A DNA stretch of 64,000 nucleotides from Mycolicibacterium sp. HK-90 (GTDB taxonomy: Bacteria; Actinomycetota; Actinomycetes; Mycobacteriales; Mycobacteriaceae): the NCBI RefSeq assembly GCF_030486405.1, contig NZ_CP129613.1, forward strand, positions 1,178,001 through 1,242,000. The letters run 5' to 3'. Below the pieces are notes generated by a model. It saw only the letters and a list, made by a program, of their open reading frames with translations. It had not been told where the DNA came from and ran no database searches. Positions 51,405 through 63,100 of this stretch are shown piece after piece. Both the position numbers and the translations under genes were made by a program. The first letter of the stretch is position 1; each line of letters begins with the position of its first letter.

Positions 51405-51800
51405 GTGGTAGATGTCTCCCAAATTTTGCGTCTACCACCGATCTCGGAGATATGCACCTACGATGCAGCCATACGGGTCACGGTGAGGAGCCCGGGCATG
51501 ACGGGTCTGCGAAAGCGCTATTGCCGAGAATCGCCGCTTATGGAAGGGATTCGGTTGTGGATACGCGACCTCAAAACCGACAAGTCGGTGAACGAAGTCA
51601 CCGACGAGATTTGGCGCACGCTGTTGTGCGATTCTTCGCTGCTCCATGATCTGAGCAGTGACCTTCGTTCAGCGGGGTTCGGCCGGGGCGGAGTTCCTAC
51701 CAAGGACATGCTGCGACGCTTGGTGCGCAGCGAACGAGGATATTCGCGTGTGATTCCGCAGATACCGAGTGGATCTCCAGGATCTGGCAAGCGACGCTGA
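51405..51800 (+). CDS. Small hypothetical protein in the defence region
   Basis: 131 aa from the GTG directly after the helicase TGA (no gap). No domain recognised. The central part (LMEGIRLWIRDLKTDKSVNEVTDEIWRTLL in pieces, then LRRLVRSERGYSRVIP) has a mixed helical pattern that looks protein-like, and an internal ATG at 51540 could also serve. It could be an accessory subunit or a chance frame. Confidence 0.4.
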   Translation: MVDVSQILRLPPISEICTYDAAIRVTVRSPGMTGLRKRYCRESPLMEGIRLWIRDLKTDKSVNEVTDEIWRTLLCDSSLLHDLSSDLRSAGFGRGGVPTKDMLRRLVRSERGYSRVIPQIPSGSPGSGKRR

Positions 51801-52162
51801 TCATTCTGCGCTCGACTCTCACTTCCGTCGACCGCCACGGTATGGATCAACTTGGACCGCCCACAGTCCATCGCGCCAAACCACGAGGCCGAACGGAAGG
51901 CTGGGTGGCGGGTGGCCGCTCACTTGTCGGAGGCAAGGGCCATAATCATCGCTAATTGACGCGGACGATAGATGACGTTTCGTCGGTCGATGGCAGGTGG
52001 TTGGTTTCGTCAACCTGAAGGGGCAAAGCCCTCGTGACTGGTTGCTGAACCGGGATCCGATTTTCCGGTTGCGGTGGGCATGCCAGCACTAGGTTGATGG
52101 CGGTGTCGGCTGATGGCGAAAGCTATGCCGGCCTTGGATTGATTTAGCGGGTGGGAGAGACG
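51801..52162. other. Intergenic region, no gene seen
   Basis: 362 bp between the small hypothetical gene and the DUF1998 helicase operon. It must contain the operon promoter. I see no repeat, RNA or clear promoter motif. Confidence 0.5.
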
Positions 52163-55100
52163 ATGGACATATTTCAGGTACACCGGGACTTGATCGACGA
52201 CTACAAGTCCTTCACGACCAGCGTCGTTGCGCCGCTCGACCCGAGGATCAACCAGCACGTCACCGAGGAGCTGGCTGAGGGCAAACAGTGGCCCGAGCCT
52301 TGGCTGTCGCTCAACCCGATGTTCGCCTCCGGTGGTTCGATCGATCAGCTGGTGGCAGAGGAGCTGCTGCACCCCGAATGTTCGAAGATCTTCCGCCCGA
52401 AGCTGCACCTCGATGACAGCGGCACCGCTCCCATCACGCTGCATCGTCATCAGCGGGAAGCGATCGAGACGGCGCGGTCGGGCAAGAGTTATGTGCTCAC
52501 CACCGGAACCGGGTCGGGCAAGTCCTTGGCTTACATCATCCCGATCGTCGACCGGGTATTGCGGCAAGAGCAAATTCCCGGCGTCAAGGCCATCATCGTC
52601 TACCCAATGAACGCGCTCGCCAACAGCCAGGTTGGCGAGCTTGAGAAGTTCCTGCGCTACGGGTACGGCGAAGGTCAGGAGCCGGTCACGTTTGCCCGCT
52701 ACACCGGTCAGGAACAAGGTGAAAAACGGGAGGCCATACTCCGGAATCCCCCGGACATCCTGCTCACCAACTACGTGATGCTTGAGCTGATGCTCACCCG
52801 GCCCGAGGAGCGGCGCAAACTCGTCGGCGCGGCACAGGGCTTGCAATTCCTGGTCCTTGACGAGCTGCATACGTACCGCGGTCGCCAAGGCGCCGATGTG
52901 GCGATGCTGGTGCGGCGGGTCCGGGACGCATGCCAATCGCCCGATCTGCAATGCGTGGGCACGTCGGCAACCATGGCCAGTGCGGGCACGGAAGCGGACC
53001 AACGCCGAGTCGTCGCCGAAGTCGCCTCGGGGCTGTTTGGGACGGAGGTGACACCTGACCGGGTGATCGGCGAGACGCTTGACCACGCCACCACGGGCGA
53101 TCCGCAAAATGTCGACGCCCTGGCCCGCGAGACCCGATCCGGCGGCGCGACGGGTGACTACGCCACCCTGGCGGAATCCTCGTTGGCAGCGTGGATTGAG
53201 ACCAGGTTCGGGCTCGATACCGAATCCGAGCCGGGCCGGGTGCTCCGCCGAAGCCCAGCCCGGGTACGAGAGTCGGCCGCTCATCTCGCCGAGTCAACCG
53301 GCAGCACCGTCGACCAATGCGAACAGGCCATCCGCACGACACTGCTCGCCGGGTCGGCGGTGCAGCATCCCGTAACGCGACGGCCGCTCTTCGCTTTTCG
53401 GCTCCACCAGTTTTTGTCCAAGGGGGACACGGTCTACGTATCGATCGAGGCTGAGTCGCGCCGCCACATCACCTCGCAGTATCAGGTGACGGTTCCCGAT
53501 CGCCCAGACCACCTGCTGATACCGCTGGCCTTCTGCCGCGAATGCGGGCAGGAGTACCTGGTGGTCGCCCGGTCAAGCGAGGGCTCCGATGTCATTTACC
53601 GTCCGCGCCGTGATCGCGACGCCAGCGGTGGCGATCAGGCCAACGGCTACCTCTACATCTCGTCGCTTCAACCCTGGCCGGTTGATCCCCTGCCCGAGGG
53701 CCGCCTACCGGACTCGTGGCTGATCGACGGCGCCATCGCAGACCGTCGACGCCCCTACTTGCCCCGCCGGGTCCGCGTCGACGTTGGCGGCAACGAAATC
53801 ACCGCCGGCGGAATCGAGGCTGCGTTCGTCCCTGCGCCGTTCCGGTTCTGCCTGCGTTGCAAGGTGTCCTACGAGCAGGCCCGCGGCAACGACTTCGCCA
53901 AGTTGGCCACGCTGGACGCGGAGGGCCGTAGCTCTGCGGTGTCGATGTTGAGCACCTCGGTCGTGCGGTCTCTGAACAAGATCCCCGCCGATGAGCTCAG
54001 CCCCGAATCGCGAAAGCTGCTGACCTTCGTCGATAACCGCCAAGACGCCAGCCTGCAGGCCGGACACTTCAACGACTTTGTGCAGATGACGCAATTGCGG
54101 GGTGCCGTGCACCGGGCGACCCAACAAGGCTCCTTGCGTCATGACGATGTCGCGCAACGGGTGGTGCAAAGCCTCGGTATCCGCTTCGAGGATTACGCGG
54201 CTAACCCCGAGGCTGTGTACGGAGCACGGAGCGCGGCGGAGCGAGCATTCAAGGAGTTCATCGAATACCGCCTGTACGCCGATCTGCAGCGGGGCTGGCG
54301 CGTGACGATGCCAAACTTGGAGCAGACGGGCTTGCTGCGCATCGGGTATGAATCACTGGCCGAGATCGCGAATGATGCCGGACTGTGGGCGGCGGCCTAC
54401 CCACCACTTCGCGATGCCAGCGGAGGCCAGCGAGAAGAGCTGTGCCGCATTGTCCTTGACGAGTTTCGCCGTGAACTTGCCGTCGACATCGCCTGCCTCA
54501 CCGACGACGGTTTCGACCGGGTCAAACGCCAATCCGATCAGCACCTCACCGGGCTGTGGTCGGTGCCGCCCCGCGAACCCAGGCCCCGGCCCGGCGTGGT
54601 ATCCACCCAATCGGGTGCGCCAGGCCGGCCGCGAGCCGAAGTCCGGCTCACCGGCCGCTCCGCGCTTGGCCGCTACATTCGGGAAGCCAGCGGGTTGCGC
54701 ATGCCCGACGCACGATTGGACACCGCCGACTCCCAGAAAGTCATCGAAGATTTGCTTGCCGTGCTCGAACGGGCCGGATTACTCACGACGATCGACATCC
54801 AGGGCATTCCCGGCCCCAACTACCGGCTCAAAGCGTCGGCGGTGCTGTGGAATCCCGGCGACGGATCATCAGGAGCCCCCGACCCGTTGCGCAAGGGCTT
54901 CGACCCCGAGCAAGGCACCCGAGTCAACCCGTTTTTTGTGGACTTGTACCGCCGCATCGCTCCCGAGCTCACCGGCATGCAGGCCCGGGAACACACCGCG
55001 CAGGTCGGTGCGCTCGACCGAGAACAGCGCGAAAAAGCTTTCCGCAAGGGTGAATTGAAGGTGATGTACTGCTCACCCACCATGGAGTTGGGTGTGGACA

Positions 55101-57313
55101 TCGCCAGCCTCAACGCGGTCGGCTTGCGCAACGTTCCCCCGACACCGGCGAACTACGCGCAGCGCAGCGGACGGGCCGGCAGATCGGGACAGCCGGCGTT
55201 GGTCACGACGTACTGTGCGACGGGTAATGCCCACGATCAGTACTACTTCCGGCGCTCGGCCGACATGGTCGCAGGCTCGGTGGCCGCACCCCGCCTCGAC
55301 CTCACCAATGAAGCGCTGCTGGCATCCCATCTTCGGGCCCTGTGGTTGTCTGAGACAGCTGCAAACTTGTATTCGCGCATGCCGCAGCTATTGAACCTCG
55401 AATCGACAGATATGCCGCTTTTGCCGGATCTCCAACGGACGCTGGCGAATCCGGATGCAATCGCACGCGCCACCGCCCGTGCTGCCGACCTGATCGCTCC
55501 GCTGATGGGCGAGCTGAACAACACATCCTGGTGGCACGACGCATGGCCGACAGGGGTGGTCAGCGGCGCACCCGAGGCGTTCGACCGCGCGTGTGACCGT
55601 TGGCGCGATCTCTATCGAGCGGCCCTGGACGACCAGCAGGAGCAGAACCGCATTGTCCTCGACAATTCGGTGACCAAGAGGGCACGCGACGCTGCCGAAG
55701 CCCGGCGGCGCGATGCCGAGGGGCAGCTCCGGCTGTTGCGTAACGAAGACACCGATCGAGCCTTCTCCGATTTCTACACCTATCGGTACTTCGCATCGGA
55801 GGGGTTCCTACCGGGGTACAGCTTTCCCAGACTTCCGCTGGCGGCCTATATTCCCGGCGTCCGCACGGCCGCAGGAATCCGTGACGGCGGAGACTACCTA
55901 CAGCGGCCACGATTCCTGGCGATCAGCGAGTTCGGTCCCGGAGCGATCATCTACCACGAGGGCGCCCGCTACGAGGTCAAGCGCATTCAGGTGCCGATGA
56001 CGACGGGCGGTATCGGCACGGTCGAGCTCCAGGACGCCTACCGATGCGAGTCGTGCGGATACCACCACGTCCGCCGGCCCGGGCTCGATGTGTGTGAGCA
56101 CTGCGATGCTGCACTTGGCGCGCCGCAGTACGGATTGATGCGCATGCAGACGGTCTTTGCTCAACGGCGCGAACGGATTTCAAGTGATGAGGAGGAACGT
56201 CGCCGGGCCGGTTTCGAGCTGCGTACCTCCTACCGGTTCAGTCAGCACGGCCCGAGATTGGGCCGCGCCGATGCCGTCGTGGCGACCCAGCGCGACGGTG
56301 AGACCCGCGAAGTGGCCACCCTCAGCTACGGGGACACCGCGACCGTGCGGGTGACGAACGTTGGCCGGCGCCGCCGCAAACACCCCAACGAACTCGGGTA
56401 TTGGCTTGACACCGTCAAGGGAAACTGGCTCAGCGAAAGTGCCGCCGAGGACGCCACTCCCGAAGACGAGACCCTGGAAGACGCGACCGATGTCCCGACC
56501 AAGCAGAAGGTGATTCCTTACGTCGAGGACACCCGCAATGTGTTGGTGTGGCGGCTGAGCGACCAGCTGCCCGAGGAGGTGTCAACCACCCTGCGTTACG
56601 CCCTCGAAAGGGGCATCGAGGCCGAGTTTCAACTTGAGGACTCCGAGCTCGCCAGCGAGGCCCTACCCGACAACGATGGCCGCGGCCGGATGCTGTTGAC
56701 CGAATCGGCCGAGGGTGGCGCCGGTGTCTTGCGCCGGCTCTATGCCGAGCCGGATGCGTTGGCGCGGGCCGCACGCCAGGCACTCGATATCGCCCATTTC
56801 GCGCCCGACGGAACTGACCGCGGCAGCGCGGAAGGAGCGCGGGAGCGCTGTGAGAAGGCGTGTTACGACTGCCTGTTGTCGTATGGCAATCAGGGCGACC
56901 ATGAAGCGATCGACCGGCACTCGGTGCGCGACCTGCTGCTGGAGTTGGCGGCCGCCACCACGGTGCCTACCGCGCCAGAGCAGTCCCAAGACGACAGGGT
57001 GAATGAACTACGCGGGCAATGCGACTCGGAGTTGGAACGTGATTTCATTGAGTTGCTCATCAAGCACGAACTGACGCTCCCCGACGGCGTCCGTCAAGAG
57101 ATCACCCCTGCGCAGGCACGACCGGATTTCGTGTTTCACGGTGCGGGAGCCGGCTTGGCTGTGTTCCTGGAACAGGACCGACCGCAGGATGCGGACGAGG
57201 TAGAGGATCGGTTGATCGACGCGGGCTGGTCGGTGCTGCGGTTGCATCCCGGTGAAGACTGGCTGGCGAAAGTGCGGGAGCACTCGTATGCATTCGGCAC
57301 GGGAAGGGTGTGA
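52163..57313 (+). CDS. Giant DEAD/DEAH helicase with DUF1998 (MZB) and possible C-terminal nuclease
   Basis: 1716 aa from the ATG at 52163 (GGGAGAG just upstream). RecA lobe 1: [15 protein letters not shown], Walker [14 protein letters not shown] (about 115), DELH box [17 protein letters not shown] (about 231). Lobe 2: [31 protein letters not shown] (about 998). Zinc pattern CESCGYHH...CEHC (about 1296-1316). The DUF1998 cysteines are in [18 protein letters not shown] (about 1565). The last ~100 residues ([32 protein letters not shown]) resemble a Vsr/DUF559-type nuclease. Length and layout recall Druantia DruE or fused DISARM DrmA/DrmB. First gene of a packed operon. Confidence 0.88.
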   Translation: MDIFQVHRDLIDDYKSFTTSVVAPLDPRINQHVTEELAEGKQWPEPWLSLNPMFASGGSIDQLVAEELLHPECSKIFRPKLHLDDSGTAPITLHRHQREAIETARSGKSYVLTTGTGSGKSLAYIIPIVDRVLRQEQIPGVKAIIVYPMNALANSQVGELEKFLRYGYGEGQEPVTFARYTGQEQGEKREAILRNPPDILLTNYVMLELMLTRPEERRKLVGAAQGLQFLVLDELHTYRGRQGADVAMLVRRVRDACQSPDLQCVGTSATMASAGTEADQRRVVAEVASGLFGTEVTPDRVIGETLDHATTGDPQNVDALARETRSGGATGDYATLAESSLAAWIETRFGLDTESEPGRVLRRSPARVRESAAHLAESTGSTVDQCEQAIRTTLLAGSAVQHPVTRRPLFAFRLHQFLSKGDTVYVSIEAESRRHITSQYQVTVPDRPDHLLIPLAFCRECGQEYLVVARSSEGSDVIYRPRRDRDASGGDQANGYLYISSLQPWPVDPLPEGRLPDSWLIDGAIADRRRPYLPRRVRVDVGGNEITAGGIEAAFVPAPFRFCLRCKVSYEQARGNDFAKLATLDAEGRSSAVSMLSTSVVRSLNKIPADELSPESRKLLTFVDNRQDASLQAGHFNDFVQMTQLRGAVHRATQQGSLRHDDVAQRVVQSLGIRFEDYAANPEAVYGARSAAERAFKEFIEYRLYADLQRGWRVTMPNLEQTGLLRIGYESLAEIANDAGLWAAAYPPLRDASGGQREELCRIVLDEFRRELAVDIACLTDDGFDRVKRQSDQHLTGLWSVPPREPRPRPGVVSTQSGAPGRPRAEVRLTGRSALGRYIREASGLRMPDARLDTADSQKVIEDLLAVLERAGLLTTIDIQGIPGPNYRLKASAVLWNPGDGSSGAPDPLRKGFDPEQGTRVNPFFVDLYRRIAPELTGMQAREHTAQVGALDREQREKAFRKGELKVMYCSPTMELGVDIASLNAVGLRNVPPTPANYAQRSGRAGRSGQPALVTTYCATGNAHDQYYFRRSADMVAGSVAAPRLDLTNEALLASHLRALWLSETAANLYSRMPQLLNLESTDMPLLPDLQRTLANPDAIARATARAADLIAPLMGELNNTSWWHDAWPTGVVSGAPEAFDRACDRWRDLYRAALDDQQEQNRIVLDNSVTKRARDAAEARRRDAEGQLRLLRNEDTDRAFSDFYTYRYFASEGFLPGYSFPRLPLAAYIPGVRTAAGIRDGGDYLQRPRFLAISEFGPGAIIYHEGARYEVKRIQVPMTTGGIGTVELQDAYRCESCGYHHVRRPGLDVCEHCDAALGAPQYGLMRMQTVFAQRRERISSDEEERRRAGFELRTSYRFSQHGPRLGRADAVVATQRDGETREVATLSYGDTATVRVTNVGRRRRKHPNELGYWLDTVKGNWLSESAAEDATPEDETLEDATDVPTKQKVIPYVEDTRNVLVWRLSDQLPEEVSTTLRYALERGIEAEFQLEDSELASEALPDNDGRGRMLLTESAEGGAGVLRRLYAEPDALARAARQALDIAHFAPDGTDRGSAEGARERCEKACYDCLLSYGNQGDHEAIDRHSVRDLLLELAAATTVPTAPEQSQDDRVNELRGQCDSELERDFIELLIKHELTLPDGVRQEITPAQARPDFVFHGAGAGLAVFLEQDRPQDADEVEDRLIDAGWSVLRLHPGEDWLAKVREHSYAFGTGRV

Positions 57314-57317
57314 CACA

Positions 57318-60134
57318 GTGGGATTCGCTCCAGGGAACTTGGTGAGTGCGCGCGGCCGCGAATGGGTGGTGCTGCCCGACAGCACCGATGACTTTCTGGT
57401 GCTGCGCCCGCTCGGTGGGGTCGACGACGACATCGCCGGCGTGCTGATCACCGAAGGAGTCAGCGCGGCCAGCTTCCCTCCGCCGCTGCCCGACGATCTC
57501 GGTGATCACCTCAGCGCCTCGCTCCTGCGCAGCGCAATGCGGATCGGGTTTCGTTCCACCGCCGGGCCATTTCGGAGCCTGGCATCGATTGCGGTCGAGC
57601 CACGTGCCTATCAGTTGGTGCCGCTGATGATGGCCCTGCGCCAAGATGTGGTCCGGTTACTTATTGCCGACGACGTCGGCATCGGTAAGACGATCGAAGC
57701 GGGACTCATCGCCGGCGAACTGCTGAAGGTGGGGGATGCTCGCGGGCTCACCGTGCTGTGCAGCCCGGCGCTGGCCGAGCAATGGCAGGGCGAACTGAGG
57801 GAGAAGTTCGGGCTGGAAGCCGAGCTGGTGCTGCCCAGCACGGTGCGACGGCTGGAACGGGGACGCATCGGCGCGGAGTCGATCTTCGAGCGTTACCCGG
57901 TCACGGTGGTATCGACCGATTTCATCAAGAGCGCGCGCCGACGCTATGAATTCCTGCGCACCTGCCCCGATTTGGTGATCGTCGACGAAGTCCATACCTG
58001 CGTTGCCGACACGTCGACCACCAGTTCGTCACGGACCCAGCGCTACGAGTTGGTGCGCGACCTGGCGGCCGACCCTACCCGGCACCTCATCCTGGCCAGC
58101 GCAACGCCGCACAGCGGCAAGGAAGGCGCCTTCCGCAACCTGCTGGGACTTCTCGATCCCGAACTCGCAACGGTCGACCTGGAGGACCGCCGGGGGCGCG
58201 AGCGGCTGGCCAAGCACATGGTCCAGCGGCGCCGCGCCGACATTCGGCGCTACCTCGACGAGGACACGCCGTTCCCCAAGGACCGACTCACCAAAGAAGC
58301 GCCGTACACACTGAGCCCCGAATACCACGCGCTGTTCACCAAAGTCCTCGACTACGCGCGGGAAACCGTGCGCACCGGCGAAGGCGGCCTGGCGCGCCGG
58401 GTCAACTGGTGGTCGGCGTTGGCGCTGCTTCGCGCGTTGGCATCGTCGCCGCGGGCGGCGGCGCAGACCCTGCGCACCCGCGCCGCGTCGGCAGCCGCCG
58501 GCTCACCCGAGGAAGCCGACGCCATCGGACGCGCCATCGTGCTCGACCAGTCCGATGACGAAGCCCTCGAAGCGGCCGACACCACCCCGGGTGCCGACAG
58601 CGGCGACGCAGCCGGCGACGCCCTGACCCGCCGGCTACGCGGCTTCCTTGCCGAAGCGACGAAGCTGGAAGGCAAGCCGGACAAGAAGGTCGCGGCGCTG
58701 GTGAAGACGATCAAAGAGCTGCAGGCGCAAGACTGCGACCCGATTGTGTTCTGCCGGTTCATCGATACCGCCGAGTATGTCGCCGAGCAACTGACTGCCG
58801 CCCTGGGGAAGAACGCGACGGTGCGTGCCGTGACCGGCACCCTGCCGCCCGCCGAGCGCGTGGCGCGGATTGAGGAACTCGCGACCACACCGGGGCGGCA
58901 CGTGCTGGTGGCCACCGACTGCCTTTCCGAGGGCGTGAACCTCCAAGAGAGCTTCCAGGCCGTGGTGCATTACGACCTCGCCTGGAACCCGACGCGCCAC
59001 GAACAACGCGAGGGCCGAGTAGACCGCTTCGGCCAGCAGGCCGACGTGGTGCGGGCGGTCACCATGTATGGGCGCGACAACCAGATCGATGGCATCGTGC
59101 TGGAGGTCCTGCTGCGCAAACACGAAGCCATCCGTAAAGCCACCGGGGTCTCGGTGCCTGTCCCCGACAACAGCGAGGCCGTGGTCGAAGCCCTGATGGA
59201 AGGGCTGCTGTTGCGCGGGCAGGACGCCGAACAGCTCAGCCTCGACCTCGGTGTGCAGGAAAAACAGTCCCACCTCTACAACCAATGGGATTCGGCCGCC
59301 GAACGCGAACGCATCGCGCAAACCAAATACGCCCAGCATGGGATCAAGCCGGAGGAAGTCGCCGCCGAACTGCGTGCGGCGCGAGAAGCATTGGGCACCA
59401 ACGCCGAGGTCGCACTGTTCGTGGAGGAGGCGCTGCGGTCCCTGCGGTCCACGGTAACGGCTGCCGACTCGGGATTCACGGCAACCCTTGGCCCGCTGCC
59501 CCTGGGCTTGCGCGACGCGCTGCCGCCCCGCCGCAACGATCCGCTGCACCTGGCGGAGGATCTTCCGGTGCCGCGCGGAGACGCGGTGCTCACCCGCACC
59601 GACGCGACGGTGGAGGCCGTCGCGCAGTATGTCCTCGAATCCGCCCTCGACCCGAACCTGCCCGCCGAACAACGCCCGGCCCGGCGCTGCGCCGTCGTCC
59701 GCACCGACGAGGTATCCACCCGCACCACGCTGCTTGTGGTGCGCTACCGCTTCCATCTGGAACTGCCGTCACGCTCAGGCGCCAAGCAACTGGTCGCCGA
59801 GGATGTGGCCACGCTGGCGTTCGAGGGAGCACCCGCCCAGGCCCGTTGGCTCGCACCGGAACTGGTGAAGCCGCTGCTGCAGGCGAAACCCTCCGGGAAC
59901 GTGCCCGGACCGCAAGCAACACAGTTCCTCAGCCGCAGCCTTGACGGTCTGCCCGACATCGTCGATCACCTCGAACAGCACGGCCAGCAGCTGGCCGACC
60001 GGCTGCTGGATGCGCACCGCCGGGTACGGCAAGCCTCGGCCGAGATCGTCCGCGGCCTCAAAGTACGGGTAGAGCCGGGGGCGGATGTGCTGGGAGTGTT
60101 CGTGTTCGTCCCACCCGCAGGAGGCAGCAAGTGA
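57318..60134 (+). CDS. SNF2-family helicase of a defence system (DrmD-like)
   Basis: 938 aa from the GTG at 57318, four bases after the previous stop, with GGGAAGGG upstream. Motor motifs: LIADDVGIGKTIEAGLIAGE (Walker A), VIVDEVHTC (DEVH), LASATPHSGKEG, then VLVATDCLSEGVNLQE and HEQREGRVDRFGQQADVV (motif VI). Residues 640-938 have no motif I recognise. Class 1 DISARM and Dpd systems contain SNF2 proteins with the same DDVGIGKT and GRVDRFGQ wording. Its TGA overlaps the GTG start of the methyltransferase (GTGA), so the three genes are translationally linked. Confidence 0.88.
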   Translation: MGFAPGNLVSARGREWVVLPDSTDDFLVLRPLGGVDDDIAGVLITEGVSAASFPPPLPDDLGDHLSASLLRSAMRIGFRSTAGPFRSLASIAVEPRAYQLVPLMMALRQDVVRLLIADDVGIGKTIEAGLIAGELLKVGDARGLTVLCSPALAEQWQGELREKFGLEAELVLPSTVRRLERGRIGAESIFERYPVTVVSTDFIKSARRRYEFLRTCPDLVIVDEVHTCVADTSTTSSSRTQRYELVRDLAADPTRHLILASATPHSGKEGAFRNLLGLLDPELATVDLEDRRGRERLAKHMVQRRRADIRRYLDEDTPFPKDRLTKEAPYTLSPEYHALFTKVLDYARETVRTGEGGLARRVNWWSALALLRALASSPRAAAQTLRTRAASAAAGSPEEADAIGRAIVLDQSDDEALEAADTTPGADSGDAAGDALTRRLRGFLAEATKLEGKPDKKVAALVKTIKELQAQDCDPIVFCRFIDTAEYVAEQLTAALGKNATVRAVTGTLPPAERVARIEELATTPGRHVLVATDCLSEGVNLQESFQAVVHYDLAWNPTRHEQREGRVDRFGQQADVVRAVTMYGRDNQIDGIVLEVLLRKHEAIRKATGVSVPVPDNSEAVVEALMEGLLLRGQDAEQLSLDLGVQEKQSHLYNQWDSAAERERIAQTKYAQHGIKPEEVAAELRAAREALGTNAEVALFVEEALRSLRSTVTAADSGFTATLGPLPLGLRDALPPRRNDPLHLAEDLPVPRGDAVLTRTDATVEAVAQYVLESALDPNLPAEQRPARRCAVVRTDEVSTRTTLLVVRYRFHLELPSRSGAKQLVAEDVATLAFEGAPAQARWLAPELVKPLLQAKPSGNVPGPQATQFLSRSLDGLPDIVDHLEQHGQQLADRLLDAHRRVRQASAEIVRGLKVRVEPGADVLGVFVFVPPAGGSK

Positions 60135-63100
60135 ACCGAGGCACTACCACCACGACGTTCATCGGTGTCCGAATCGAGGGCGGGCTGTTGCCGGCGGACC
60201 TGCTCGCCAAGCTTGTCACCGGAACCGACCTACCCGGATTGTCTTCCAAGGACTTTCACCTCGCGGCCGGTGAATCGGTGCGCGATGCCGCCAACCGGGT
60301 ATGGGCCTACCTGCGGGGCGCCTGGACCGGGTACCGCGACGCTCTCGCCGGTTTACCCGATACCGACGCCGCGACATCGCTAACCCGGGAACGGTTCACC
60401 CTGGTGCTGCTGGACCAGCTCGGCTACGGCCGGGTGCCTACCACCGGTAAGGGCGGAATCACCCTCGGTCAGCACAGCTTCCCGGTGTCGCACCACTGGG
60501 GCGCGGTACCGATCCACCTTCTCGGCCGGATCCCCCTGGACACCCGCAGCAAGGGCGTGGCAGGAGCGGCGGGCGCGTCACCCCAGTCGATGGTGCAGGA
60601 GCTACTCAACCGTTCCAACGAGAACCTCTGGGCGATTCTGGCGAACGGGTCCACGCTGCGGCTGCTGCGGGATTCCACCTCGCTGGTCGGGTCGGCCTAC
60701 GTGGAGTTCGACCTGGAGGCGATCTTCGACGGCGACCTTTTCGCCGATTTTGTGCTGCTGTACACGCTGTGCCATGTGTCTCGGGTCGAGGTGCGCGACC
60801 CCGAGATCGGGCCGGCCTCGTGCTGGCTGGAAGAGTGGCGCCAGGGTGCGGTCGAATCCGGTTCCCGTGCCCTGAATCTGTTGTGCGACGGCGTGGTTGA
60901 CGCGTTGCAGACCCTGGGGGCGGGTTTCCTCACCCATCCCGACAACGGGCAGCTGCGACAGAACCTGGCCGACGGGATTGTGTCGGTGCACGACGTGCAC
61001 CATGCGTTACTGCGGGTGGTCTACCGGCTGCTGTTCACTTTTGTCGCTGAGGACCGCGGCGCGCTGCTCGATCCGGCCGCCGATCCGCAAGCCCGGCAAC
61101 GCTACCTGGACTACTTTTCCACCGGGCGGCTACGGCGAACGGCGCGTCGCCGCCGCGGCGGCCGCTACGGCGACAAATGGCAAGCGCTGACCCTGGTGTG
61201 GCGCGGACTTGGTGACGAGAATGGTCTGCCGGAGCTCGGCCTGCCGGGGATCGGCGGCCTGTTCGAGGCCGGCGAGCTGGACTTCCTCACCGACTGTGCA
61301 GTGAGCAACGAGGCGCTGCAATCCGCGGTGCGTTCACTCTCCCTGGTGCGTGAACCGAAATCCCAGGTGCTGCGGGTGGTGGATTACCGCAACCTGGGCG
61401 CCGAGGAACTCGGCAGCATCTACGAGGCCCTGTTGGAATTCGTGCCGCGCTGGGATCCGGCCACGAAGGTCTACGATCTGTCGGTCGCATCCGGCAACCA
61501 GCGCAAGGACACCGGTTCGTACTACACCCCGACCTCGTTGGTGGAGTCCCTGCTCGATACCACCCTGGACCCGGTGCTCGACGATGCCCAGAAGTCCAGC
61601 GACCCCGAAGCGGCGCTGTTGCGGGTCACCGTGTGCGACCCGGCCTGTGGCAGTGGACACTTTCTGGTCGGGGCCGCCCGCCGGATCGCCAAGCGGATCG
61701 CCGGGATCCGCACCGGCGACCCCGAGCCGGCACCGGAGGCGGTGCGCGCGGCGATGCGGGATGTAACGGCCCGCTGCATCTACGGTGTCGACGTGAACCC
61801 ATTGGCCGCCGAGCTGGCCAAGGTGTCGCTGTGGATGGAAGCACTCGACCCCGGGCGCCCGCTCACCTTTCTGGATGCCCAGATCAAGGTCGGCAATGCG
61901 TTGGTGGGTGTCACACCGAAACTGCTTGCGGACGGCCTGCCCAACGACGCGTTCAAACCAATCGAGGGTGACGACAGAAGCATCGCCGCAGTTCTCATTA
62001 GGCAGAACCGTGCAGAGCGTAGCGCCCAGGGCAGTCTGTTCGACGTCGATATGGTGGCGGCCAACGCGAAGCTGGGACAACAGGTGCACAGGGTGGTCGA
62101 GTTACCGGCGTTGTCGCTGGCCGATGTGCATGTGCAGCAGCGGCGTCTGCGCGCCTACGCCGATTCGGCGGACTATCGGCGGCACCGACTTGCCGCCGAC
62201 GCCTGGTGTGCAGCGTTTGTCTGGCCCAAGCAGGCAGGTGCGCCGACCGCGATTACTCACCGCTGCATCGGCGCGCTTGCAGATGGCGAGAACCGGCTGA
62301 GCAACGAAACGCGGGCAGAGGTCGATCGGCTGGCGGCCGAGTACCGGTTCTTCCACTGGCACTTGGAGTTTCCGCACATCTTTCCGACTGCGGCCGAAGG
62401 CGTCGACACCGTTAACCCGGCGACGGGTTGGGCGGGTGGTTTTTCGGTGGTGCTCGGAAACCCGCCCTGGGAACGGGTGAAACTGCAGGAACAGGAGTTC
62501 TTCGCCGCTCGCGACCCGGACATCGCGACGGCACCCAACGCGGCGGTGCGCAAACGCTTGATCGCCAAGCTGCCGACCACCAACCCGGCGCTCTACCGCG
62601 AGTTTCTCGCCGAGAAGCGACGCGCTGAGGGTGTCTCGCATCTGATGCGCAACTCCGGCCGCTACCCGCTAACAGGTAGGGGGGATATCAACACCTATGC
62701 GGTGTTTGCCGAGACCGACCGAAACCTGTTGGGCGGGTGGGGCCGCCTCGGGGTGATCCTGCCGACTGGCATCGCCACCGACGCCACCACCCAGTACTTC
62801 TTCAAGGATCTGGTGGTGAACGGGGCTATCGCCAGCCTGTATGACTTCGAGAACGCGAAGCCGCTCTTTGACGGCGTGCACCGCAGCTTCAAGTTCTGCC
62901 TGCTGACGCTCGTCGGGCGCGACACCTGCGAGCCGGCGGCCGATTTCGCGTTCTTCGCCCACGATCCCACCGATCTGCAACGCGCCGATACCCGTTTCAC
63001 GCTGACGCCGGACGAGATCACGCTGCTCAACCCCAACACCGGCACCTGCCCGGTGTTCCGGACGCGCCGGGATGCGGAAATCACCCTCGGCATCTACAAG

